Shown here: in pieces, positions 26,011 through 33,667 of the stretch
Position numbering within the stretch: the stretch's first letter is position 1
How the letters are laid out: every line of letters begins with the position of its first letter
Assembly (NCBI GenBank): GCA_028819215.1
Contig: JAPPMG010000008.1
Location: 1-56,695 of the forward strand
Source: Bryobacterales bacterium
Lineage (GTDB): Bacteria; Acidobacteriota; Terriglobia; Bryobacterales; UBA6623
DNA: 56,695 bases
Direction: 5' to 3'
Program-made: the position numbers and the translations under genes
The notes under the pieces: generated by a model
Databases searched by the model: none
What the model was told of the DNA's origin: nothing
The model's input: the letters and a program-made list of their open reading frames with translations, nothing else

Positions 26011-26751
26011 ATGGAACGTCAATTCATCTTACTCGGGCGACTCATCGTCATCTTGGTACTCGCGCTGTTGACGCGGATGAACTTCGGAATCAGCCTCATG
26101 TCCCAAGTCGTTTTGGATGAGGATGTTCCTAGATTTGCCTACGAAGTTGTGGACGGTCTGGTCGTCTTCGATGGCGATATCGTTCTCGGTCCTGTCGAGG
26201 AACTCGCGTCGAGCCTCCAACGCAAACCGAAGAGCCGGTTTCCATTCAGAAGTCAGTCACGGGTGGCGGAGCCGGAACTGCTGTGGCCGGACAGAATCGT
26301 CCCGTATGTGGTGGATGCCGACATTGCTGGTGAGCACGCGGAAGACATCAACTGGGCTGTAGAAGAGTGGAATTCCAAGACGGTCATGACCTTGAGGCCG
26401 CGTACCATCGAAGCTGACTATGTGCGGTTCGAGCATGCTGAATCCGGTCAATGCAGGTCATCTGTTGGCAGACAAGGCGGAGAGCAATCCATCTTGCTGC
26501 CCAGTTATGCCTGTGATGCTGACGGAGTGGCTCACGAGATTGGACACGCTGTGGGGCTGTGGCACGAGCACCAACGGGTAGACCGGGACGAGTATTTGGT
26601 GTACCAGACTGAAGATCCGAACTGGAGTTCAACACCGAAATTCTCTCCGGCGAACGGTCCGTATGATTACGCTTCCGTCATGCACTACAGCGCCGAACTC
26701 TGCCAGACCGAAGAATCGTCGTCGGTGCTGATCAGTAGCGGGCGATGCTGA
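26011..26751 (+). CDS. Truncated astacin-family metalloprotease paralogue
   Basis: 246 residues. A membrane/signal segment (LLGRLIVILVLALLTRM) is followed by a pro-region and an astacin domain parallel to the gene at 23118. It has LLWPDRIVPYVVDADI, HEIGHAVGLWHEHQRVDRDE with all zinc ligands, and YDYASVMHYSAEL with the Met-turn. It ends 18 residues after the Met-turn, so the last part of the catalytic domain (the LSAGDIDGVARLYG segment in the paralogue) and the whole tail are missing. It may be a 3'-truncated duplicate; activity is doubtful. Its codon use and GC look lower than the first copy. Confidence 0.75.
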   Translation: MERQFILLGRLIVILVLALLTRMNFGISLMSQVVLDEDVPRFAYEVVDGLVVFDGDIVLGPVEELASSLQRKPKSRFPFRSQSRVAEPELLWPDRIVPYVVDADIAGEHAEDINWAVEEWNSKTVMTLRPRTIEADYVRFEHAESGQCRSSVGRQGGEQSILLPSYACDADGVAHEIGHAVGLWHEHQRVDRDEYLVYQTEDPNWSSTPKFSPANGPYDYASVMHYSAELCQTEESSSVLISSGRC

Positions 26752-26802
26752 CCTGGGCCGACCTCGCAGGTGCCTGTCCCGCTGGGCGGCGCGATGCGTG
26801 CG

Positions 26803-27411
26803 TCAGCGCACAGGGCGACGCAGCACGGACTTCAGCTTCTCCGGTGCGGTGCGCCTCGGATCCGACAGATACACATCATGGTGCTTGCCGGCTAGCTCGA
26901 GTCCGTTTAATTCCGCGAATGCATGCATGGTGGAGATCGCCCTTCCCATGGAGTCGTATGGGCCGACGTGTAGGCACTGCACGACTCGGCCCTCTTCCAG
27001 TTGTTCCGTTCGCATGTTCCGATGGGCAGCGGTGATCTTCCCCTTCTTGTCCAGTACTTCCAATGCGTCCGCGATGTCTTCCTCGGAGACATGATCAGGC
27101 TGGACGAGCATCAGCGTCCACTGCCACTCATCCCGGCGATTCTCCACGAATGCAGACTCGTCATCCGCCCACCAGAGCGCCTCGAGCGGCGGCACGACGA
27201 AGTCGGCCCGCCCCGCAGCCTTCAATCGAAACTTGGTCGTGTAAGCCGTCGAATACAGTGCGCCGATCGCGTCTTGGAATGCCGTGCCCTGCGGCGACCC
27301 CTCGCCGTCGATCATCCAATACCGAAACTCTGGCACTTCGACCAAGTGCGGCTCGCGCTTTGGTGCGAACAGCTGCTTGTACTGTTTCTTGATGTCGACC
27401 TTGCCCGCCAT
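26803..27411 (-). CDS. GyrI-like small-molecule-binding domain protein
   Basis: 202 residues, soluble. Signature parts of the GyrI-like/SOUL fold are FRYWMIDGEGSPQGTAFQDA near the start, EALWWADDESAF and WQWTLMLVQPDHVSEED in the middle. VVQCLHVGPYDSMGRAISTM and HHDVYLSDPRRTAPEKLKSV come near the end. Proteins of this type bind or hydrolyse small cyclic compounds; the ligand is unknown here. A monocistronic minus-strand gene. It starts 14 bases from the left member of a direct repeat that carries the end of an MFS gene. Confidence 0.88.
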   Translation of the reverse strand: MAGKVDIKKQYKQLFAPKREPHLVEVPEFRYWMIDGEGSPQGTAFQDAIGALYSTAYTTKFRLKAAGRADFVVPPLEALWWADDESAFVENRRDEWQWTLMLVQPDHVSEEDIADALEVLDKKGKITAAHRNMRTEQLEEGRVVQCLHVGPYDSMGRAISTMHAFAELNGLELAGKHHDVYLSDPRRTAPEKLKSVLRRPVR

Positions 27412-27424
27412 TGTTTCCTCGTAT

Positions 27425-27765
27425 CTCTCAGCCTACCTGCACCCGCGTCCCAAGTCGTTCCACGCGGCTCGCGGGCCAGGCACCGGCAGTAGGCAAGGGA
27501 GGACCGTTGCATCCGGCGCGCGGGAGTTGGCGCGCTGGTCGGCAGTCGGGTTTATGAGACAGCTGACGCCGGCTCCAGGCGTGAGGCTGCTCTGCTGACA
27601 GCCGCGGCAGGGATCATTCCGATTGTTGAGATTCCGCAAAGCAGCAAGAAGAAGTACTGGTAGTCCGCGACAGTTGGAGAGTTGTCCAGCAGCCGCCTCC
27701 AAGCGCTCCGATGAACATTTCTGGTCCATCGCCGATAAGCGAGATCAAGCCGAGAGTAGCGCCAC
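27425..27765. repeat. Direct repeat, left copy (3' end of an MFS gene plus downstream DNA)
   Basis: This stretch matches 31742-32065 in the same orientation over its whole length, with roughly four in five bases the same by eye. It comprises the last about 70 codons of the MFS gene and about 120 bases beyond its stop. The match stops at the 3' end of the HAD-phosphoribosyltransferase gene. The two copies bracket about 4 kb containing that gene, the DprA-like gene and the HEPN-like gene. Confidence 0.8.
27552..27765 (-). pseudogene. 3' fragment of an MFS transporter gene, frameshifted
   Basis: The minus strand reads GLISLIGDGPEMFIGALGG, then after a one-base slip RLLDNSPTVADYQYFFLLLC and AAAVSRAASRLEPASAVS. 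This equals the last about 70 residues of the intact MFS protein at 31868-33154 (GLISLIGYTPDIFIG ... SRPEPASAVS). There is no 5' part here, and the frameshift kills even this piece. A separate fragment at 37140-37295 carries the corresponding 5' end. Confidence 0.85.
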
Positions 27766-27769
27766 CCAA

Positions 27770-28996
27770 TCAGATGTCTTCAGTGTTCTCGCAGTATTTC
27801 GGATAGCCGGAACAACCCCAAAACTTCTCATTTGTGTAGCGGTTCGTGCGGATTCGCATCGGCCTTCTACACTCGGGGCACGTCCTCGAAGCGAAACTGT
27901 GCTGATCCCGCCCCAAAGCGACAATGCGAACTTCCGACGCATTGTTCTTCGATAGGACCCGAGCACATTCTTTGGCTGTGGCGCCGGTCGTAAGCACATC
28001 GTCCAGCAATAGAACTTTCCGTCCGTCCCAGTCATAATTGCTCTCGAACGCTCCTCGGACTGCCGCCGAGCGTTCGAAGGCCCGCATCCGCCTGTAGCCT
28101 CGTATCTCTCGCACACACCTGAGACCGTCCACGTCGACTTCAGTGTTGTCATCGACGTGTGGTTCGACCACCTTGAGCACAGCTTCGAACCTGTTGCGTG
28201 TCTGGTTGGGCTTAGATGGCACTGGGACGACGAAATCGGGTGTCCATTCGAGTCGGCGTATGAATGCGACCAGCGCCTTTCCGATTGCCTCGGCCGATCG
28301 GTCCTTGCTCTTCAGATCAAGTAGGCTGGCTGCCAGCGCACTCCCCGAGTGGCGCGGATCCTCGGTCTTGAAGTATCGGCCCAATGAGTAGCGCTGAGGA
28401 GCAGACCCGGAGGGCAAGAATGAACCTCGATGCACCTTAGGAGTCTTGCCAGCACACAGCACTTCGGCCAGATAGCCGCGGCGCTCAAGTTTATTGAACC
28501 GAAGCAATGAACTCGGCTTTCGGAGCAGAACATCCGGAGCTGCTGAACTGAACTCTTCGAAGTTCCTCACTCCCCAGCCAGCGCCAATCGAGACGATCCC
28601 TGCGTGGTAGCAGGCCCGGACATCGACGATGGAGTCGCCGACGCAATATGATTGCTCCGGGTCAGCGCCAAGCTGTTCCAGTGCCATGTTGATCGGCTCT
28701 GGGTCGGGCTTGTGCAATTCGGTGTCGTCCCAAGCAACAACGACGTCAGTGCTGATCTTGAAGTCCTTAATCAATCGGTTGGCGTACCACCGGGGAGAGG
28801 ATGTTACGACCGCAATGTCATGTCCGTTCTCCTTGAGGCGTGCCGGCAAGTCGTGAGGTGCGAGCTTGCCGGTTGCAAACGGTCTCGCAGTCCCAATCTG
28901 GCGGCGAACTTGGTCCCACTGTTGCCGTTCGCGCCACCGCTCCAACAGGGAGGTATCAAGTAGCGTCATATCCAGATCGAAGACGAATGTCGCCAC
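27770..28996 (-). CDS. HAD hydrolase - phosphoribosyltransferase - topoisomerase-type zinc finger fusion
   Basis: 408 residues, three domains. Residues 1-160 are a HAD phosphatase with all motifs: FDLDMTLLD, VVTSSPR, HKPDPEP and VGDSIVDVRA. Residues about 225-365 are a ComF-type PRTase: FVVPVPSKPNQTRNRFE and the PRPP loop VLLLDDVLTTGATAKE. The last 40 residues have a topoisomerase-I-like C4 zinc finger (CPECRRPM, then GCSGYPKYC). PRTase plus phosphatase suggests nucleotide or base chemistry, and the finger suggests contact with DNA or RNA. It lies 26 bp downstream of a DprA-like gene, so the two form an operon. No characterised role known to me; conflict or DNA-uptake functions are inference. 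Confidence 0.9.
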   Translation of the reverse strand: MATFVFDLDMTLLDTSLLERWRERQQWDQVRRQIGTARPFATGKLAPHDLPARLKENGHDIAVVTSSPRWYANRLIKDFKISTDVVVAWDDTELHKPDPEPINMALEQLGADPEQSYCVGDSIVDVRACYHAGIVSIGAGWGVRNFEEFSSAAPDVLLRKPSSLLRFNKLERRGYLAEVLCAGKTPKVHRGSFLPSGSAPQRYSLGRYFKTEDPRHSGSALAASLLDLKSKDRSAEAIGKALVAFIRRLEWTPDFVVPVPSKPNQTRNRFEAVLKVVEPHVDDNTEVDVDGLRCVREIRGYRRMRAFERSAAVRGAFESNYDWDGRKVLLLDDVLTTGATAKECARVLSKNNASEVRIVALGRDQHSFASRTCPECRRPMRIRTNRYTNEKFWGCSGYPKYCENTEDI

Positions 28997-29022
28997 AGCC
29001 CTATTCGTCCAACGATCTAGAT

Positions 29023-30075
29023 CTAGAAAAGACTCGGTTGGGAGCCAGTTAGGGCTTTTCTATGTTCGGGCTCAACCGTCAGCGCGTCATTCAGCCGCAC
29101 AAGCAATGCACCATAGTCTTGATGGCCATTCAATGGGACCGCTGGCGGCTTGTCCCGATAGACCTCTTCGAGGAGTCTCCGGTACTCTCCCTGCGCCTCC
29201 AACAGATTTCCGAGATCCGCACCGCATCGCTGCGTCAGAGCCAAGACCCCTTTGCTTTTTTCCTCTTCCGCATAGTGGCCGCGCGGTACGGGTGCAAACA
29301 ACTTTCGCCCTTGCAGCAATGTAAACCGGACGGTATGCATAGATCCGCCACGGAGGCCCGTCTGCATCACGATTGTTCCCGCCGACATCCCACTCTGGAG
29401 TCGATCTCTGCGGATTAAGTTGTGCCGGATTGCGGGAGTCCCGAATGAACTCTCGCTGAGCCAAGCCCCTCCAGAATCCAGAATCCGAGCAGCAAGGCTC
29501 GCGTTCCGCTTCGGATAGACGGACTCCAACCCATTGGCGAGCACTGCAACAGTATGGCCATGTGCCGCCAGCGCCGCTTCGTGGGCGACCGCGTCGACAC
29601 CGAGCGCGAGGCCACTGACGATGCTCCAGCCCTTCTCCGCGAGCACTGAGGCAATCCGTCGTGTCACCTTGTCACCGAAGAGTGACGGCTCTCGGGTTCC
29701 TATGCAAGCAACGAAACGACGACCGACGGGTAGCGTACCCTTCACATAAATCACTGGAGGGCGATCAGGTATTTCCCGAAGCCAAGAAGGGTACCCCTGG
29801 TCGCTTGCCGCGAGAACGCGAACCGAGTGCTGATGTGCCTCCTCGATGATTCGACGCGTACGTGAATACGCTCTCTCCCATACCCGATCCTCCCAAGTCT
29901 CGCCAATTGCAAACTTGGAAACCGATGTTGCGAGCTGCTGCGGAGACGCGTCGCGCACTTCGCCCAATGTTGCGAATCGCTTTGCGAGTCGCTCGGCAGC
30001 GCGTGGGCCGACACCTCGGATTGCAAGCAAAGTGAGCAGGCCGTCCACACTTGTGCACTTGATGTCCGGGTTCAT
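29023..30075 (-). CDS. DprA/SMF-like Rossmann-fold protein
   Basis: 350 residues. The N-terminal helix-hairpin-helix LLTLLAIRGVGPRAAERLA leads to a SMF Rossmann domain: FVACIGTREPSLFGDKVTRR, WSIVSGLALGVDAVAHEAAL, GHTVAVLANGLESVYPKRN and RDRLQSGMSAGTIVMQTGLR. The family member DprA loads RecA on incoming single-stranded DNA. This copy is divergent and sits with a HAD-PRTase gene rather than topA, so it may be a specialised paralogue sensing DNA or nucleotides. ATG 30075 is chosen because MNPDIKCTSVDGLL starts just before the HhH and AGAGGA precedes it; the frame open back to 30240 lacks similarity. Confidence 0.88.
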   Translation of the reverse strand: MNPDIKCTSVDGLLTLLAIRGVGPRAAERLAKRFATLGEVRDASPQQLATSVSKFAIGETWEDRVWERAYSRTRRIIEEAHQHSVRVLAASDQGYPSWLREIPDRPPVIYVKGTLPVGRRFVACIGTREPSLFGDKVTRRIASVLAEKGWSIVSGLALGVDAVAHEAALAAHGHTVAVLANGLESVYPKRNASLAARILDSGGAWLSESSFGTPAIRHNLIRRDRLQSGMSAGTIVMQTGLRGGSMHTVRFTLLQGRKLFAPVPRGHYAEEEKSKGVLALTQRCGADLGNLLEAQGEYRRLLEEVYRDKPPAVPLNGHQDYGALLVRLNDALTVEPEHRKALTGSQPSLF

Positions 30076-30634
30076 TCCTCTGGTCTCGTATCTTATGATC
30101 GCGGATCGTAACGCTCCTGCACAGCGTGAAACCGCGATTGTAACCACTCCCCATCGGCTAGCCCAGATGACTTCGGCCGCTTGGCGGCCTTGGTCACAGC
30201 GGTGTCTGATTGAGAATCGACAGGGCAGGCATTCCGGCATGGAAGACTACACAGCATGAGATTCAATTACCGATCAATGGCGCGAGGGCGCAATCCGCCC
30301 TACCACTGGGTCTCAGCATAGAGGCTTCGAACTCTGTCAGCCCCTTCGCACCGGGACACGCTCCCCGTTCACTGCCAACGCCTGGGCCGCCGCCACCCGC
30401 GATCGCGTCCACCGCTGGATCATCCGCTCCATGACCCGGTGGAAGGTTGTCTCCGAGGGCGCCACGTCCACTCAGTCGCTCTTGTCCACCGATACTCGCA
30501 TGCCTGTTGGTGCCCCACGCCGCAAACACGACGAATCAAACTGGCATCACCAAATCACGCACTCGATGCGACCGGCGATGCAATGCCCAGCGACGCTTCC
30601 GGCTGCTGTGCTGGATCAAGCGTACCTGAGCGAG
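30076..30634. other. Divergent intergenic region between the DprA-like and HEPN-like genes
   Basis: About 560 bases without a convincing gene. It should carry the promoter of the dprA-like operon on the minus strand. A 16-bp perfect hairpin lies just beyond its right end. Confidence 0.4.
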
Positions 30635-30672
30635 GCTCATCTTCGCACGCAGTCGAGCGTGCGAAGATGAGC
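30635..30672. promoter_or_regulatory. Perfect 16-bp hairpin upstream of the HEPN-like gene
   Basis: GCTCATCTTCGCACGC (30635-30650) and its exact reverse complement (30657-30672) enclose the 6-base loop AGTCGA. It ends 22 bases before ATG 30695. No T run follows, so a terminator is unlikely. An operator, a leader hairpin or a mobile-element end are the options. Confidence 0.7.
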
Positions 30673-30694
30673 GTTCCGACAAAGCAGCGGTAGA

Positions 30695-31675
30695 ATGGCC
30701 CACCCGTTCCAAGAAAACAGTCTGTTTGCATTGGTTGCTGTCAGCGACGCCCACACGAACCTTCCCGACAGGCAGTTCCAACTCTCCGATGGAACTTGGA
30801 TCTTGCCTCGCGTCCCAGTCGCCGACCAACATGGCATATGGAAAGAATGGCTGGGTTCGATCCGATTGACGCACCTCACGGAAGCCAATCTCGTTCTGCT
30901 TGTCGAGAAGCCCTCGGATACACCGCACTTTTTCGGTGACGAGCATCTGCGGCTCTCCAATCACCTAGGCCGTTTGCTCTACCTGCTACACCTTGGTTTC
31001 GGCCTCGATGTCTCGGAAGACCCTGCGGATAGGCTGACTGGCTTCTCTATGAACGGCGTTGCCGACATCAAGTCGGTTGAACCCATGCCGAGGTTCTACC
31101 GTACTCAAGGATCGCCCAGCATCCCAATAACACAGGATTGGCTTGAGGACACTCTCGTTCTACGAACTGGCTACGCTGAAATGGAGTCTGACAAGACACA
31201 GTTCAGGCGGATCATTCGAGGCTTGGATACGCTGTTCAAGGGCAAGAAAGAAGAATCGGGTCAAGATCGGCTGCACCAATTTGTCCGCTCTCTCGAAGCA
31301 CTTATTCTCCCTGAACAAGGCAAGACCAAGAAGCAGTTTGTGTGCCGCTGCCAGACATTCGCCGAAGCAGGTGATGATGCGCACGCTTTGTTTTCGGAAG
31401 CCTTCGACTTGCGCAGCGCTACTGAACACCTCAACCGATGGGATAAAGCTGTAATGAGCTACGGGAGGGGCGAGCGCGAGGCCATCTGTTTGCAACGGAC
31501 ACTGCAAATGGAGCGCCTGGCCGGTGACGCTTACTCGAGGCTCTTGGGCAAGCCTGCCCTTCGTGACCACTTCCGGACAGATGACGCCATCGCAGAGTTC
31601 TGGAAGTTGCCCAACAGCCAAAGATGCGAGCTCTGGGGCACGCGCCTTGATCTCACAACAGCCGAGCAATCGTAG
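30695..31675 (+). CDS. HEPN-like domain protein (putative RNase), island member
   Basis: 326 residues, soluble. The N-terminal 190 residues are of unknown type (MAHPFQENSLFALVAVS...). From about residue 195 the helices resemble an ApeA/Abi-type HEPN domain: RLHQFVRSLEALILPE, then an R-x4-H motif in FDLRSATEHLN (R240, H245). HEPN proteins with this motif are metal-independent RNases common in defence and toxin systems. The gene is bracketed by hairpins (30635-30672 and 31712-31735). It is divergent from the dprA-like/HAD-PRTase operon inside the same repeat-flanked island. HEPN assignment rests on motif and helix pattern, not a search. Confidence 0.65.
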   Translation: MAHPFQENSLFALVAVSDAHTNLPDRQFQLSDGTWILPRVPVADQHGIWKEWLGSIRLTHLTEANLVLLVEKPSDTPHFFGDEHLRLSNHLGRLLYLLHLGFGLDVSEDPADRLTGFSMNGVADIKSVEPMPRFYRTQGSPSIPITQDWLEDTLVLRTGYAEMESDKTQFRRIIRGLDTLFKGKKEESGQDRLHQFVRSLEALILPEQGKTKKQFVCRCQTFAEAGDDAHALFSEAFDLRSATEHLNRWDKAVMSYGRGEREAICLQRTLQMERLAGDAYSRLLGKPALRDHFRTDDAIAEFWKLPNSQRCELWGTRLDLTTAEQS

Positions 31676-31711
31676 TGTAGTCGGCCACGCGGTTACTGCT
31701 GAGGCTTCCTT

Positions 31712-31735
31712 GGTCATTCCGAGCTTGGAATGACC
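31712..31735. terminator. Hairpin between the HEPN-like and MFS genes
   Basis: A perfect 9-bp inverted repeat, GGTCATTCC and GGAATGACC, with loop GAGCTT. It lies between two convergent genes, a sensible site for a bidirectional terminator, although T tracts are weak. Confidence 0.5.
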
Positions 31736-31741
31736 TCGGCT

Positions 31742-32065
31742 CTTTCAGCCTGGCCGCACTCGCGGCCTGAGCCCTCCAACGCGGCTCGCAGGCCGGGCAC
31801 CAGCGGTAGGCATGGGAGGACCATTGCATCCGGCGTGCAGGGTTAGCGCGCCGGTCGGCAGTCGTGCCTATGAGACAGCTGACGCCGGCTCTGGGCGTGA
31901 GGCTGCTCGGCTCACAGCCGCGGCAGTGATCAATCCGATCGTTGAGATCCCGCAAAGCAGCAAGAAGAAGTACTGATAGCCCGCGACACCAGGAAAGTTG
32001 TCCAGCAACCGGCCCGCGATCGGTCCTATGAAGATATCCGGCGTATACCCGATCAGCGAGATCAA
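31742..32065. repeat. Direct repeat, right copy (3' end of the intact MFS gene)
   Basis: Counterpart of 27425-27765, in the same orientation. It begins in the intergenic DNA beyond the MFS stop and runs about 200 bases into the gene. It marks the right edge of the dprA/HAD-PRTase/HEPN island. Confidence 0.8.
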
Positions 32066-33154
32066 GCCGACGGCAACGCCCGTGACCGTGTGTGGCACCC
32101 GGGTCTGCTCGAGCAGCGCGAAGTAGAGGCCCCTTAACGCGTAGACGCCGAAATACGTGACTACGAGGTTGGTGTACACGATTGCCAGGACTTCCGGTCT
32201 CGCTCCGATGAGATCCAAAATGGCCCAGGAGCCCGCCAAGGCTCCGAACGAGATCCAGGTGAGGCGCGCGATTCCGAACCGATCCCCCAGCAGCCCTGCT
32301 CCCACCGCCGCAACGAGGCGTAGGTAGCCTGCGTTGGCAGTAAAGCCCGCCGCATCAGCTTCGTTCATTCCAAGGACGTCATAGGCGTACCCGGAGTAGT
32401 AGTCGAGCCCCTTGTAGCCGGAATACGCGCAGATCACGATGACCGCTGTCAGCCAGACCGCGCGCATTCCGAACACCGTCCGAATCGCCGGCCAAGTGTT
32501 CCGGCCACGCTCGAGTTCTTCAGGCGAGGAATCTGGGATGCACACCCAGGCAACGACTCCCGCTGCCAGGGTGGCGAGCGTGTATTGGAGGATGACTGTC
32601 TGCAGCGCTGCCGATCGAGTCGCTGCATCGGCCAAGGCCGGGTCGCTGCCAAGGCCCGCCCGCAACAGAAGCACGCCGAGACTTGCGAAACACGCCGCCA
32701 CGAGGCCGCGGCCCCCGTCCAGCAGGCCGAAACCGCGACCTTGGGAAACCTCGCCGCCCCAAGATCTGGTCGCCCGGATCAGGGCCCCCCAGTACAAGAA
32801 AACGGAGGTGACGCCCCAGAACGCATAGAGAAACGCCAGACCTGCGAACCCAGGGAAGGACATCAAGTACACGCCGCCCGCCGCGGTTGTGGCCAGCGAG
32901 ATGGTCATGAGCCTGCGCGCCGAGAAATGGTCGGCTAGGACACCACCGGGGAAATACCCGATCATGGCCAAGACGCCGTAGAAGACGAAGGCATCCCCAA
33001 GGTCGGCGTTGGAAAGCCCGAACACTTCAAGGACCGTCGGCCGGTAGTACCGCGGCAGGTGATAGGGCAGGCTGAAGATCATCTCGCCGCCGAAGACGAG
33101 TGCGAACATGGCGAGGAAGCGCGAGCTGAATCCGGACGTAGGCGGTGTCGGCAT
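31868..33154 (-). CDS. MFS transporter
   Basis: 428 residues with about 12 membrane segments. N-half features include FALVFGGEMIFSLPYHLPRY, then GYFPGGVLADHFSARRLMT, the A-like D/G-x-x-A-D-x-x-S-x-R-R loop motif of MFS proteins, and ISLATTAAGGVYLMSF. The C-half includes GLISLIGYTPDIFIGPIAGR. It resembles the organic-anion/sugar-phosphate branch (UhpC/hexuronate-like), but the substrate is not clear. The 3' end is duplicated at 27425-27765, and the 5' end plus about 160 bases of upstream DNA is duplicated at 37175-37452. The gene is complete. Confidence 0.88.
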   Translation of the reverse strand: MPTPPTSGFSSRFLAMFALVFGGEMIFSLPYHLPRYYRPTVLEVFGLSNADLGDAFVFYGVLAMIGYFPGGVLADHFSARRLMTISLATTAAGGVYLMSFPGFAGLAFLYAFWGVTSVFLYWGALIRATRSWGGEVSQGRGFGLLDGGRGLVAACFASLGVLLLRAGLGSDPALADAATRSAALQTVILQYTLATLAAGVVAWVCIPDSSPEELERGRNTWPAIRTVFGMRAVWLTAVIVICAYSGYKGLDYYSGYAYDVLGMNEADAAGFTANAGYLRLVAAVGAGLLGDRFGIARLTWISFGALAGSWAILDLIGARPEVLAIVYTNLVVTYFGVYALRGLYFALLEQTRVPHTVTGVAVGLISLIGYTPDIFIGPIAGRLLDNFPGVAGYQYFFLLLCGISTIGLITAAAVSRAASRPEPASAVS

Positions 33155-33312
33155 TAGAAGCGGCAGATAGCTGTGGACTGGTACCGCTTGGTCACGACAC
33201 GCCAGCAGCGAGACTGGAAAACCTGAGAACCGCTACGGCCCGACGCCCAACCATTGTCCACGAGTCGGCGTGTCTTGCCTGATGTAGGATTACAGGTCGG
33301 ACCGAACCGTCA
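33034..33312. repeat. Repeat, 5' end of the intact MFS gene and its leader
   Basis: Matches 37175-37452 in the same orientation. It covers the first about 40 codons and some 160 bases upstream of the start. The conservation extends through the leader, so the regulatory region was copied too. Confidence 0.8.
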
Positions 33313-33667
33313 GGAATCCTGAGCGGAAAATCCTGCCGGCGAAACCATCGCCGGTCAGCTTGCCCGGAACGGGTTCCGGGTCCCCCGCCGACCGCTCAAC
33401 CAGCGGGTGAACGCGGGAAGCCACCAAATCGGCTGCTGCAGTCCCTCCTCCATCAGGACTTTCTGCCTCACGAACCGTGCCAACACGCCCTCTCCTGCGG
33501 CCTCTAGGTCGAAACGCAGGCCCTCACGCTGGCTTCCCGCCTGTCTCTGCCTCTAGACTCCGGGATTTCTATACGATTCCTACAGGAAACACACTGCGAG
33601 ATTTGCATGCGCAGCATATAATTCGACCGGCACGCGCACTTGATCAAACGGAAAGGAGGGTACTCCC
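33155..33667. other. Divergent intergenic region of the MFS and TonB receptor 2 genes
   Basis: About 510 bases with no gene. The left part is the duplicated MFS leader. The right end carries a TATAAT box (33617-33622) with a weak CTGCGA at -35 spacing (33594-33599), and the receptor ribosome binding site AAAGGAGGG. Confidence 0.5.
33594..33663 (+). promoter_or_regulatory. Promoter and RBS of TonB receptor 2
   Basis: A consensus -10 box TATAAT (33617-33622) lies 17 bases after CTGCGA (33594-33599). The ribosome binding site GGAAAGGAGGG stands about eight bases before ATG 33668. Confidence 0.5.
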
